The position numbers and the translations under genes are program-made. Below are positions 1 to 8,006 of a stretch of DNA of 49,317 nt, in pieces. The notes under the pieces were generated by a model that had not been told where the DNA came from, searched no databases, and saw nothing but the letters and a program-made list of their open reading frames with translations. Source of the DNA: an uncultured Cohaesibacter sp. (GTDB lineage: Bacteria > Pseudomonadota > Alphaproteobacteria > Rhizobiales > Cohaesibacteraceae). The stretch is from contig NZ_OY759879.1 of the NCBI RefSeq assembly GCF_963662805.1, positions 1 to 49,317 of the forward strand, read 5' to 3'. The stretch's first letter is position 1, and each line of letters opens with the position of its first letter.

Positions 1-1543
1 TCGAGGGGACAACAGGCGGCGCAGTCTGGAGCGCGGACAGCAGCCACATCTATTATACCCTGCTTGATAGCAACCACCGTCCCTGTCAGGTGTTCCGCCA
101 CAAGATCGGCACCGAACAGAGCGAGGATGTGCTGATCTATGAAGAAACCGATGCCGGGTTCTTCGTTGGTATTGGCGAGAGCCAGTCCGGTGACTACATC
201 ATCATCGACTGCCATGACCATGAAACCAGCGAATGCTATCTGCTGGACGCAAAGGACAATGACGCCAAACCGCGCCTTGTGGCTCCGCGAGAGACCGGGA
301 TCGAATATTCGATCGATGAAGGTCTGGGCGTTCTCTACATCCTGACCAATGCCGATGGCGCGGAAGACTACAAGCTGGTAACAGCCGCCCCCAATCAACC
401 GGCGCGCGAGCATTGGCAAGACCTTGTGCCGCACGAAGCAGGTCGCCTTATCCTCAGCCATGGCATCTACAAGAACCATCTGATTTGGATCGAGCGGACC
501 AACGGCCTGCCCCGGATCCAGATCCGCAATGTCACCAGCGGTGCCCAGCACGCCATTGCCTTCGAGGAAGAAGCCTATTCGCTCGGCCTTTCAGGCTCGC
601 TCGAATTCGATACGGAAACGATCCGCTTCTCCTATTCCTCAATGACCACGCCGACCCGGGTCTATGATTACAACATGGCCACCCGGTCGAGGGTGCTGCG
701 CAAGGAACAGGAAATCCCGTCCGGGCACAATCCCGATGATTATATCACCCGCCGCCTGATGGCTCCGGCCCATGATGGCGAGCTGGTGCCGATTACCTGC
801 TCTATCGCAAGGATACAGCACTCGACGGCAGTGCACCCTGCCTGCTCTATGGCTACGGCTCCTACGGCATCGCCGAAACGGCAGCCTTCTCCTCCATTGC
901 CCTGTCGCTGGTGGATCGCGGCTTTGTCTATGCGCGCACCCACATCCGTGGCGGCAAGGACAAGGGTTTTGCCTGGTATCTGGATGGCAAGCGCGAGAAG
1001 AAGACCAACACCTTCAAGGACTTCATTTCCGCGGGCGAGTTCCTGTGCGCCGAAGGCTACACCTCGCGCGGCAAGATCGTTGCCGAAGGCGGATCCGCTG
1101 GCGGCATGTTGATGGGTGCAGTTGCCAATATGGCCCCTTCCCTGTTCTCGGGGATTCTGGCCCTAGTTCCGTTTGTTGATGTGCTCAACACGATGCTCGA
1201 CGACACGCTGCCGCTCACTCCGCCGGAATGGCCCGAATGGGGCAACCCGATCGAGTCTTCCGAAGACTTCGACACCATCCATTCCTATAGCCCCTACGAT
1301 CAGGTGAGCGCTCAGGACTATCCGGCTATTCTCGCAGTTGGCGGCCTGACCGACCCGCGCGTGACCTATTGGGAACCGGCCAAGTGGGTTGCCAAGTTGC
1401 GCGAAATGCGCACTGACGACAATCTTCTGCTCCTCAAGATCAACATGGAGAGCGGCCACGCCGGAGCCTCGGGCCGTTTTGATCGCCTGAAGGAAACGGC
1501 GCTGGAATATGGCTTTGCCCTGAAGATCAGTGGCAAACTCTGA
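1..1543 (+). pseudogene. ptrB: Oligopeptidase B (S9A), 5'-truncated by the window and frameshifted
   Basis: Coding sequence is open from base 3 in frame 3 and matches the beta-propeller part of prolyl-oligopeptidase family enzymes. At about 795-797 the frame must change: the frame-3 reading loses similarity after Val-Pro-Ile-Thr, while frame 2 continues as Leu-Leu-Tyr-Arg-Lys and then Leu-Tyr-Gly-Tyr-Gly-Ser-Tyr-Gly. One missing base in a short C run explains it. The frame-2 part carries the catalytic domain: GGSAGG around 1087-1104 (nucleophile Ser), the Asp region DPRVTYWEP, and the His region SGHAGASGR just before the stop at 1541-1543. These enzymes are cytoplasmic serine peptidases that cut short peptides after Arg/Lys. 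It may be a real pseudogene or an assembly indel. The intact active-site sequence on both sides of the break favours an indel or a very recent lesion. Confidence 0.85.
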
Positions 1544-1574
1544 TCGGAAAGCCTTTTGCTTGAACAAAGACATA

Positions 1575-1607
1575 CCAAAAGCCGCCGCAGATGATGGCGG
1601 CTTTTGG
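1575..1607 (+). terminator. Rho-independent terminator after ptrB
   Basis: A perfect 12-bp inverted repeat (1575-1586 with 1596-1607, arm CCAAAAGCCGCC) has a 9-base loop, and its 3' arm carries a TTTT run. It lies 32 bases after the ptrB stop. Confidence 0.75.
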
Positions 1608-1756
1608 GCGAGGTTGATGGGTCCTTCAAATGGGAAGCAACGATTGTTGCAGCTCACCCATAAACCTGTCATAGAATCACGCTGGGAATCGGTCTGGCTG
1701 CATCGACCAGATTCGGCGGGAAACCGCAGCGCACGGAATGCCGGAGGCAAGGGCGA

Positions 1757-2840
1757 ATGAACACTGGATATGACGACGTAGCAGCGGACATGCCGCGTCT
1801 GTCCCTGCTGTTCTTTGCGCCCGAATGCGTCAACAAGTCCATCCTTGAAGCCTATGACCTGTATCTGGAACATCTCTACCGCACGAACCGGTTCGATGTG
1901 ACCATCATGGCACCGAATGGCTCACCCTTTGCCGAGAAGGCAAGGGCAAACGGTGCTCAAATGCACCCGGTTTCTGACTTTTCCAGAAAGCTTCTGCAGC
2001 GGACGCCGCAGCTCTGGCCGATTCTCACGGCGACAAGGCGCTATCGCTTTGATGTGGCGCTGGCCCATGATTCCTATGGATGCCGAGGTCTGGCTCAGAT
2101 TGCACGCCGGGTCATCGGCGTCAGCCACAATGACCAGTTCGACGGCTTCCAGACCGCGCAGAAAGTGATTGCCCTGACGTCGGGTGCGTCCGAGACAGGC
2201 CGAGAGATCCTTGAAGAAGCCGTCCCTCTCGAAGTGCTGCCCTACCCCTATGCGCTGCAATTCAGCGAACCGGTCGACCTTGCGCCGGATGATGAACCGC
2301 TGACAATCGGTACCAGCGGGCCTTTCATCGATGGGGATGGTCTTGGCACCTTTATCCATGCCGCCCAACTGTTGCATCAGAGCCATCCGGAGACCCGCTT
2401 CGTCATTGTCGGCTCAGGCCCCACTGAGCATGAGCTCAAGGAACTGTCCGATCACATTGCGCCATTCATCGATTTCACCGGCCCGCTCAATGCCACCGAA
2501 ATGGCGGACCTGATCGACATCTACTGCCTCACCGATCCCGAGGCTTCCTACTCTTTGCCTTTGTGCGAAATGATGGACGCCGGTGTCGCCTGTGTCTCGA
2601 CCTGCGCCAATGGCCCAATGGATATTCTCAAGGGCGGCATGGTGGCCCCTCTCGTACCGATCAACGACGCCTTTCTGCTGGCTGTCCAGTTGCAGGAACT
2701 GCTCGATGACCGACCCCTGATCCGGCGCATCAAGAAAGCCTGTTTCGAGCGCATCCGGGAAGAGGATTTTGACGCTGGCGAGTTCGAAAGACGGCTGATT
2801 TCCATACTCCTCGGGCACAAAATCTTCGCGTCAAAGCTGA
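1757..2840 (+). CDS. GT-B fold glycosyltransferase (family 1/4-like); stop codon missing, frame continues into sodB
   Basis: The protein begins MNTGYDDVAADMPRL and shows the two-domain GT-B layout: an N-terminal Rossmann-like half (LLFFAPECVN, then FDVTIMAPNG) and a C-terminal half with VIVGSGPTEHELKEL and a PEASYSLPLCEMMDAG segment typical of nucleotide-sugar binding. It probably transfers a sugar to a cell-surface glycan or lipid; the substrate is unknown. The start is supported by GGAGGCAAGGG just upstream. The frame stays open to 3643, through an intergenic-looking stretch and sodB. Both alternative frames meet TGA at 2838-2840 and 2842-2844, so a single lost or gained base near 2820-2835 would give a normal end there. 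The end coordinate given is that inferred end. The literal open frame ends at 3643 and would make a 628-residue glycosyltransferase-SOD fusion. Confidence 0.65.
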
Positions 2841-2900
2841 GTGATTTTTTCCATCAAATGATGGAACCTTTCCCGCAACCGAGCGTTTTCACAGCGAGGC

Positions 2901-2917
2901 TTGTGAATTTATCACAA
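2901..2917. promoter_or_regulatory. 17-bp palindrome upstream of sodB (candidate operator)
   Basis: TTGTGA-N5-TCACAA is a perfect inverted repeat about 130 bases before the sodB start. It resembles a CRP/FNR-superfamily site but has one base less in the spacer than a CRP site. It lies inside the run-on glycosyltransferase frame, which argues that this segment is really regulatory DNA. Confidence 0.4.
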
Positions 2918-3043
2918 TTGAGACGGGAAATGCCCCTTTCCCCCCTTGTTGTCCGAGTGGAGAATATCTACTTTGACTTGGATCAATTCTTTTGGCACCC
3001 AACCCGGATGCTTTTTGCCGCCTTTTTAAAAGGAGATTTTTCA

Positions 3044-3643
3044 ATGGCTTTCGAACTTCCCGAACTTCCCTATGCCTACGACGCGCTTGGCGATTTCATG
3101 TCTGCCGAGACCCTCGAGTTTCACCACGACAAGCATCATCTTGCTTACGTGACCAACGGCAACAATCTGCTCAAAGACTCTGGCCTGGAAGACAAGAGCC
3201 TCGAAGAGATTGTCAAAGAAAGCTACGGCAAAAACGCTGGCCTGTTCAACAACGCCGCGCAGCATTACAACCACGTTCATTTCTGGAAATGGATGAAACC
3301 TGTCGCTCAGGAAGGCGGCGTGCCGGGTGCTCTGGCAGCCAAGATCGACTCTGATCTGGGTGGCATGGATCAGTTCCGCGCCGACTTCATCAACGCAGGC
3401 ATCACCCAGTTCGGCTCCGGCTGGGCATGGCTGGCTCTGGTTGACGGCAAGCTCGCAGTTACCAAGACCCCGAATGGCGAAAACCCGCTCGTTCATGGCG
3501 GCATTCCGCTTCTGGGCTGTGACGTTTGGGAGCATTCCTACTACATCGACTATCGCAACGCGCGCCCGAAATATCTCGAAGCATGGTTCGACAATCTCAT
3601 CAACTGGGACTATGTCGCCGAGCTTCTCGAAGCCGCGTCCTGA
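3044..3643 (+). CDS. sodB: Superoxide dismutase, Fe type
   Basis: A 199-residue cytoplasmic Fe/Mn-family superoxide dismutase converting superoxide to hydrogen peroxide and oxygen. Metal ligands are visible as His27 (EFHHDKHH), His76 (QHYNHVHFW), Asp159 and His163 (CDVWEHSYY). Gln72 in NNAAQHYNH and the FGSGWAWL segment are typical of the iron type. The start is fixed by a strong ribosome binding site, AAAAGGAG, eight to nine bases before ATG, and by the family's usual N-terminus (FELPELPYAYDAL). It sits in frame with, and without a stop after, the upstream glycosyltransferase. Its own ribosome binding site and a palindrome at 2901-2917 suggest independent expression. The length matches the family exactly. 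Confidence 0.95.
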   Translation: MAFELPELPYAYDALGDFMSAETLEFHHDKHHLAYVTNGNNLLKDSGLEDKSLEEIVKESYGKNAGLFNNAAQHYNHVHFWKWMKPVAQEGGVPGALAAKIDSDLGGMDQFRADFINAGITQFGSGWAWLALVDGKLAVTKTPNGENPLVHGGIPLLGCDVWEHSYYIDYRNARPKYLEAWFDNLINWDYVAELLEAAS

Positions 3644-3651
3644 TCGATTTG

Positions 3652-3677
3652 GGGTGCTGCATTGCTTTGCAGCACCC
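3652..3677 (+). other. Stem-loop immediately after sodB
   Basis: A perfect 9-bp stem (GGGTGCTGC, 3652-3660, with GCAGCACCC, 3669-3677) starts 9 bases after the sodB stop and lies ten bases before the main terminator. It probably stabilises or helps end the sodB transcript. Confidence 0.5.
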
Positions 3678-3686
3678 TCTCAATTC

Positions 3687-3723
3687 AAAAAACCCCGCCT
3701 TGCTCTGCAAAGCGGGGTTTTTT
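3687..3723. terminator. Bidirectional terminator between convergent sodB and the 3764-4117 gene
   Basis: A 12-bp stem AAAAAACCCCGC (3687-3698) pairs with GCGGGGTTTTTT (3712-3723), giving a T run on both strands. The flanking genes converge on it. Confidence 0.85.
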
Positions 3724-3763
3724 GATGTCTTGCTCCGCGCGTTGTCGAAGGTGAAGGCGCTGT

Positions 3764-4117
3764 CTACAAGCCTCGGCGACAGGGTCTGGCGGACCCATAT
3801 TCGGGATAGTCGGCCCGTTTCCAGGACAGCCAGTCCTCGCATTCCCTGCGGGTCTTGAAGCAGCCGATGTCGTTGAAGGTTTCCTTGCGCGGGCCCCACT
3901 CGAAAAATTCGCTGCGCTCGCGGGTTCCGATGTGCTGCCCCCACCAGACTCGAGAGGCACCGATGGCCTGTGCCAGTGACAAACAGCGGGATGGTTCAGG
4001 TCTTGCTTGCGCTTCCTGCGCGATGGCAACGCCCTCTATGCCCCAGCCCGGATAGAGGGTGGGGAAAACAACTGCAGCTATGATCAGAATCGAAAAGAGG
4101 CTTCTTCGTGCCATCAT
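3764..4117 (-). CDS. Small secreted cysteine-containing protein of unknown function
   Basis: 117 residues. The N-terminus is a signal peptide (basic MMARRS, hydrophobic LFSILIIAAVVFP, likely cleavage after AIAQEAQA). The mature part of about 80 residues is charged and aromatic and has four cysteines (RCLSL, IGCFKT, ECEDW, RPCRR), which could make two disulfides in the periplasm. I do not recognise the family. The frame is supported by the shared bidirectional terminator just past its stop and by the signal peptide. A second Met one codon in (4114) is equally possible as the start. Confidence 0.6.
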   Translation of the reverse strand: MMARRSLFSILIIAAVVFPTLYPGWGIEGVAIAQEAQARPEPSRCLSLAQAIGASRVWWGQHIGTRERSEFFEWGPRKETFNDIGCFKTRRECEDWLSWKRADYPEYGSARPCRRGL

Positions 4118-4296
4118 CGGACTCCTGACGGTCTTTGCCCGTTCTGGAGGGCAGTGATCGGATCAAAATCGGGCTGATCTGATCGACTGGTCGGTGTTGG
4201 GCTTCGTCCTAAATCAGCAAAATGTCAAAAGCTGGGCAACGATCCGGCCTTACGCATCAACTCGACAGAAATTGCGCGAGGGACAAGGCCTGAAAC

Positions 4297-4326
4297 AAAA
4301 AAGGGGAAAGCAAACGCTCTCCCCTT
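4297..4326 (-). terminator. Terminator after the branched-chain aminotransferase
   Basis: Read on the minus strand, stem AAGGGGA/TCCCCTT (4301-4307 with 4320-4326) is followed by a T-rich run. It starts 27 bases after the stop of the 4353-5207 gene. Confidence 0.6.
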
Positions 4327-4352
4327 CCCTGAACACTCCGTCTTGGACGGTC

Positions 4353-5207
4353 TTATTTGTGCGCAAATTCCATATAGAGTTCGCGCGCCTTCTTGGCGAA
4401 GGGACCATGGTCATATTCGCGATCATCGAAGGCCATGATGGGAACGACCTTGGAATAGTTGCCCGTCGAGAACATTTCGTCTGCCTGACGGCAATCATCG
4501 AGGGTCAAGGTGCATTCAACAACAGTTTCACCAGCCTCTCGCAGCAGTTTGATGGTGCGCTGGCGGGTGATACCATTGAGGAAGGAGCCGTTCGGCACCG
4601 AGGTCATTACGACACCGTCCTTGACGATGAAGAAGTTGGCCGAAGCCAGCTCGGCCACGTTGCCCATCATGTCGCAAACGATCGCGTTGTCGAAACCGCG
4701 ACTTTTGGCTTCGCGCAGGCAGCGCGCGTTGTTGATGTAGAGGCCGGATGCCTTGGCGTTGGTTGGCATGGTCTCGATCGTCGGGCGGCGGAACTTGGTT
4801 GTCGTGACGCGCAAGCCCTTGTTCGGGTCGGGCATCGGTGCATCAAACAGCGTCAGACAGAATTCCACATCATCGGGGTCGACATTGATGACGCTGTCAA
4901 GGTTGCCGATACCGAAATAGGTCGGCCGGATATAGACTGCGTTGCCGCCGAATTTCTGTACGCCTTCTGCTGCCAGTTCCATGATTTCACCCACCTTCAT
5001 GGTCGGCTTCATGGACAGGGTCTCGCAGGAATTGTTGATGCGTTCGCAGTGGCGGTCGAGATCGGGCATCACCCCGTCGAAATAGCGGGCACCATCAAAC
5101 ACGGTGCTTCCCTGCCAGAAGGCATGGGACCGCGGTCCCAGGATCGGTGGGTTGCCTTCAAGCCATTCACCCTTGTACCAGGTCCATGTTTTGGAAAAAT
5201 CGGCCAT
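4353..5207 (-). CDS. ilvE: Branched-chain amino acid aminotransferase (PLP fold type IV)
   Basis: 284 residues, a class IV aminotransferase. It would interconvert Leu/Ile/Val and their 2-oxo acids with glutamate/2-oxoglutarate in the cytoplasm. Visible features are the N-terminal WYKGEWLEG and ARYFDG segments, the PLP lysine Lys152 in TNAKASGLYINN, and the cofactor-binding Glu186 in GNVAELASANFF. The C-terminal NGITRQRTIKLLREAGE and DEMFSTGNYSKVVPI segments place it with alphaproteobacterial branched-chain aminotransferases rather than D-amino acid or aminodeoxychorismate enzymes, though substrate cannot be proven by eye. Ribosome binding site AAGGACGAGAAG precedes ATG. It appears monocistronic with its own terminator. 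Confidence 0.85.
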   Translation of the reverse strand: MADFSKTWTWYKGEWLEGNPPILGPRSHAFWQGSTVFDGARYFDGVMPDLDRHCERINNSCETLSMKPTMKVGEIMELAAEGVQKFGGNAVYIRPTYFGIGNLDSVINVDPDDVEFCLTLFDAPMPDPNKGLRVTTTKFRRPTIETMPTNAKASGLYINNARCLREAKSRGFDNAIVCDMMGNVAELASANFFIVKDGVVMTSVPNGSFLNGITRQRTIKLLREAGETVVECTLTLDDCRQADEMFSTGNYSKVVPIMAFDDREYDHGPFAKKARELYMEFAHK

Positions 5208-5641
5208 TGCTTCTCGTCCTTGCTAATTGATGGCGTTCCGCCCTGTCTTATATTCTTGTGTGTGTTGCTGGCTCCCTGCCCGGCGCTGACCAACTGTGAG
5301 GGGACACCTTCAGTGCAAGCCAAAGGCAATCGGCATCGATGATGGTCGGAAGAGCTGAACAGAAATGTCGAGTGTGATGGAAGCGCTTCTTGCGTTCGAG
5401 GTCAAGACATTCCGCCCACTTTCGGAAATTCGAATGGAATCTTCCTCAACCTAAATCGAAACGAGAATGCATCGGCCCGAAATGGGCTTAAACTTTAGAT
5501 ACATTTCATATTGCATTGCAGCATTATTTTGACCTGCGGGGCTTTTCAAGACGCAGAGAGTGTGCAATTTCTGAGGGATGCAAATTCCGCCAGAAGAGCG
5601 GATAGCATCCAAGGGGAAAAGGGAAAGAGGAGGCCGTAGAT
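5208..5641. other. Gene-free divergent promoter region (434 bp)
   Basis: This lies between the divergently transcribed aminotransferase and dehalogenase. Its right half (about 5440-5540) is AT-richer and probably carries the dehalogenase promoter, but I see no clear -35/-10 pair, repeat or RNA. The only strong signal is the GAGGAGG ribosome binding site just before 5642. Confidence 0.4.
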
Positions 5642-6319
5642 ATGGCACAAACAGGAACGACTCCCTGTTCAGTTTATGTATTCGACGCCTATGGCACTTT
5701 GTTCGATGTGCATTCTGCGGTGCGGCAACATGCCGACCGTATCGGCGATCAGGCATCAAGGCTGTCGGAAATCTGGCGTGCCAAACAGCTCGAATACAGC
5801 TGGACGCGATCGCTGATGGAGCGCTATCAGGATTTCTGGTCCCTGACCGAGCAAGCGCTCGACTTTGCCTTTGACAAGGTTCCGGATGTCGACAGAAGCG
5901 TCCGGGCGGAATTGCTCGACGCCTATCAGTCACTCTCGGCTTACGCGGAAGTGCGGCAGGTCCTCGAGGGTCTCAAGGCCCGCGGAGTTCAGGTGGCTAT
6001 CCTGTCGAACGGTTCTCCTGCGATGCTTGAGTCTGCAGTCGCTGGCAACGACCTTGGAGACCTCTTCGATGCCGTTCTGTCGGTCGATCCGATCCGCACC
6101 TTCAAGACATCCAAACAGGCCTATGATCTGGTCACGACGACGTTCCGCTGCTTCCCTGAGACGGTTTCCTTCCAGTCTTCGAACCGGTGGGACATCGCGG
6201 GCGCATCGGCTTATGGCTTCCGCTGTATCTGGATCAACCGCGCTGGCGAGCCGGATGAATATCGCGATCTTGCCCCGGTCGGCCAACTCAAGGATCTCAA
6301 GGGTCTGTTGAATTTCTAG
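5642..6319 (+). CDS. (S)-2-haloacid dehalogenase, type II (HAD superfamily)
   Basis: 225 residues. Type II haloacid dehalogenases hydrolyse L-2-haloalkanoic acids to D-2-hydroxy acids through an aspartyl ester. The full active-site set is visible: nucleophile Asp15 in VFDAYGTLFD, Arg46 in WRAKQLEYSW, Ser122-Asn123 in ILSNGSP, Lys155 in TFKTSKQAY, and Ser180-Asn181-Trp183-Asp184 in SSNRWDIAGA. The WRAKQLEYSW and SSNRWDIAGA motifs distinguish it from ordinary HAD phosphatases. GAGGAGG lies about eight bases before ATG. The gene stands alone between divergent and convergent neighbours. The natural substrate is unknown; organohalogens of marine origin are a plausible inference. Confidence 0.9.
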   Translation: MAQTGTTPCSVYVFDAYGTLFDVHSAVRQHADRIGDQASRLSEIWRAKQLEYSWTRSLMERYQDFWSLTEQALDFAFDKVPDVDRSVRAELLDAYQSLSAYAEVRQVLEGLKARGVQVAILSNGSPAMLESAVAGNDLGDLFDAVLSVDPIRTFKTSKQAYDLVTTTFRCFPETVSFQSSNRWDIAGASAYGFRCIWINRAGEPDEYRDLAPVGQLKDLKGLLNF

Positions 6320-6340
6320 AAGCGGCGCATGGGGTGCCGC

Positions 6341-6847
6341 TCAGAGAGCCTTGCCTAGGACCCAATGTTCCTTGTCGTCGCGTGTGAAGGGCTCGATTTC
6401 GGCATAGCCGATCGCCTTGAAGGGCTCGGCATCATCCGTATGCACGAAGATTTGCGCATAGCCCAGCTCATCGGCGAGCTCTTCAACCTCTGCACAAATA
6501 TCCTCTTTCAACTCGCCCTGATCATAGGCCGGATCAACGAGTATCCCGGCCATCCAGGGGCCAAGATCGTCAAAGGCTTCCATCTCGGCCTTGACGAGCA
6601 CAGCAAGCGCGGCAATCTGGCCGCCGCGAAAACCGTCCGAGACGATGCCGACGATGGCATCTTCCTCTTCCCCATCAAGCGCCAGCCTGCGGAAGGCAGC
6701 CTTGCGCATGTCCATGGCCCCGCCGTCGTCCGATGCGCCCTCGCCGTTGGTGTCCGACATGCGGGCGTGAAAGCTCGCGCATTCACTCACCAGATCCGGC
6801 AGGTCGGACAGACGAACGAACTCGATTTCGGGCATGGAATTGGCCAT
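6341..6847 (-). CDS. GNAT-like N-acetyltransferase, coupled to the upstream LOG gene
   Basis: 168 residues from the start chosen here. Its ATG (6847-6845) overlaps the stop of the LOG gene by one base (TGATG), so translation is probably coupled. An in-frame ATG nine codons earlier is less likely. The order beta-strand, alpha-helix, AALAVLVKAEMEAF, then PWMAGILVDPAYDQGELKEDICAEVEELADELGYAQIFVHTDDAEPFKAIGY (read in pieces) fits a GNAT acetyl-CoA fold with the usual late element in which a residue is compared to its position in a longer helix. The canonical Q/R-x-x-G-x-G/A loop is weak here (DPAYDQGEL), so activity and acceptor are uncertain. The acidic N-terminus (SDTNGEGASDDGG) is a flexible insertion. 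Confidence 0.65.
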   Translation of the reverse strand: MANSMPEIEFVRLSDLPDLVSECASFHARMSDTNGEGASDDGGAMDMRKAAFRRLALDGEEEDAIVGIVSDGFRGGQIAALAVLVKAEMEAFDDLGPWMAGILVDPAYDQGELKEDICAEVEELADELGYAQIFVHTDDAEPFKAIGYAEIEPFTRDDKEHWVLGKAL

Positions 6848-7434
6848 CAGGTCTGACTCTCCCGCTTGATCCATTTGGCAATGTCTTTGGGCGGCTGATA
6901 GGCTTCCATTCGGTCGAGCACGGAAACCGGATCGCTGTCGACAATCAGCATGTCCCGATGGGGCTGCTTGACGAATTCCTCTTCGGCCGTCTTGTCGAGA
7001 AAGCGGATCAGATCATCGTAATAGCCGTCGATATTCATAAGGGCGGAGGGCTTGTCGTGCCATCCGAGCATGGCCCAGGTCCAGACCTCGAACAGCTCGT
7101 CCATGGTGCCGACACCCCCCGGCAGGGAGATGAAGCCATCCGATAGCTCTACCATCCGTGTCTTGCGCTCGTTCATGCTGTCAACGAGGATCAATTCCGT
7201 CAGGCCATGATGGTCGATTTCCTTGCGTTTGAGCGCATGGGGCAGAATGCCGATGACCTCGCCGCCCGCCGCAATGGCCGCATCGGCGCAGGCTCCCATC
7301 AGACCGACGGACGAGCCGCCATAGACAAGCGTGTAACCACGTCGCGCGATTTCGGAGGAGAGCGCAATCGCAGCTTCCTCGTATTCTTTTCTACGCCCCC
7401 AACTGGAGCCACAGAAGACACAGATGCTTTTCAT
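6847..7434 (-). CDS. LOG family protein (nucleoside 5'-monophosphate phosphoribohydrolase)
   Basis: 195 residues. LOG proteins hydrolyse the N-glycosidic bond of nucleotide 5'-monophosphates, including cytokinin ribotides. They have a Rossmann-type fold and act in the cytoplasm. The start CVFCGSSWG, the GGSSVGLMG loop (residues 39-47) and the signature PGGVGTMDE (105-113) with preceding MNERK (87-91) are all present. This is the standard short (about 190-residue) type I form. It is first in a two-gene unit, ending in a TGATG overlap with the GNAT gene. The ribosome binding site before ATG (6-10 bases, GAGAAAC) is weak. The physiological substrate in bacteria without plant hosts is not clear. 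Confidence 0.9.
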   Translation of the reverse strand: MKSICVFCGSSWGRRKEYEEAAIALSSEIARRGYTLVYGGSSVGLMGACADAAIAAGGEVIGILPHALKRKEIDHHGLTELILVDSMNERKTRMVELSDGFISLPGGVGTMDELFEVWTWAMLGWHDKPSALMNIDGYYDDLIRFLDKTAEEEFVKQPHRDMLIVDSDPVSVLDRMEAYQPPKDIAKWIKRESQT

Positions 7435-7555
7435 TGTTGTTTCTCAGATATTTGGTCCACAAGACAGGCGCGACAAAAGGCACTCGCTGAAAGGCGGGAG
7501 CCATGACTCACGCGTCAAAACTGGCATCGTCTTGTGAGTGACTATCGCCGATTCG

Positions 7556-7876
7556 TTACCCTATGACGACAGCCGTTCCGGATGCCGCGACCATCAGCAT
7601 GGACCCGCGCTCGCCGACGGTCTCATAGTCGACATCAACGCCGATGATGGCATTGGCTCCGATGCGTGCGGCATAATCCGACATTTCCTGCACGGCGATG
7701 TCGCGGGCGCGCTGCAATTCGGACTCGTAGGCGCCAGAACGGCCACCGACGATATCGCGGATCCCGGCGAAGAAGTCCTTGAAGACGTTGGCGCCAAGGA
7801 TGGCCTCGCCATTCACCATGCCCTTGTATTCGCGGATGGTGTAGCCTTCCAGAGAGTCTGTGGTTGTGATGAGCAT
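7556..7876 (-). CDS. YbjQ/UPF0145 family protein (putative heavy-metal-binding domain)
   Basis: 106 residues, the full length of the family. Recognisable segments are MLITTTDSLEG at the N-terminus, YKGMVNGEAILG, GGRSGAYESELQRARDIAVQEM, and ANAIIGVDVDYETVG near the C-terminus. YbjQ proteins form small ring oligomers. A heavy-metal-binding role has been proposed but is not established. GGGGGA precedes ATG. The gene is single, with the mutB terminator region downstream of mutB rather than shared with it. No metal-binding cysteines are present, which is usual for the family. Confidence 0.9.
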   Translation of the reverse strand: MLITTTDSLEGYTIREYKGMVNGEAILGANVFKDFFAGIRDIVGGRSGAYESELQRARDIAVQEMSDYAARIGANAIIGVDVDYETVGERGSMLMVAASGTAVVIG

Positions 7877-7956
7877 GGTCGGTCCCCCTTGGTAAAATGT
7901 CTGAGTGGTTTAAACATGGGCATTGGACCGCCCGGATCAAGACGAAAAGACAACAA

Positions 7957-7982
7957 AAAAGCCGCCCGAGAGGGCGGCTTTT
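7957..7982 (-). terminator. Terminator of the mutA-mutB operon
   Basis: On the minus strand AAAAGCCGCCC-TCTC-GGGCGGCTTTT is an 11-bp stem followed by further T. It begins 25 bases after the mutB stop. The symmetric A/T flanks could also serve the other strand. Confidence 0.85.
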
Positions 7983-8006
7983 CATTATCTCGATCAGCTA
8001 TCCAGC

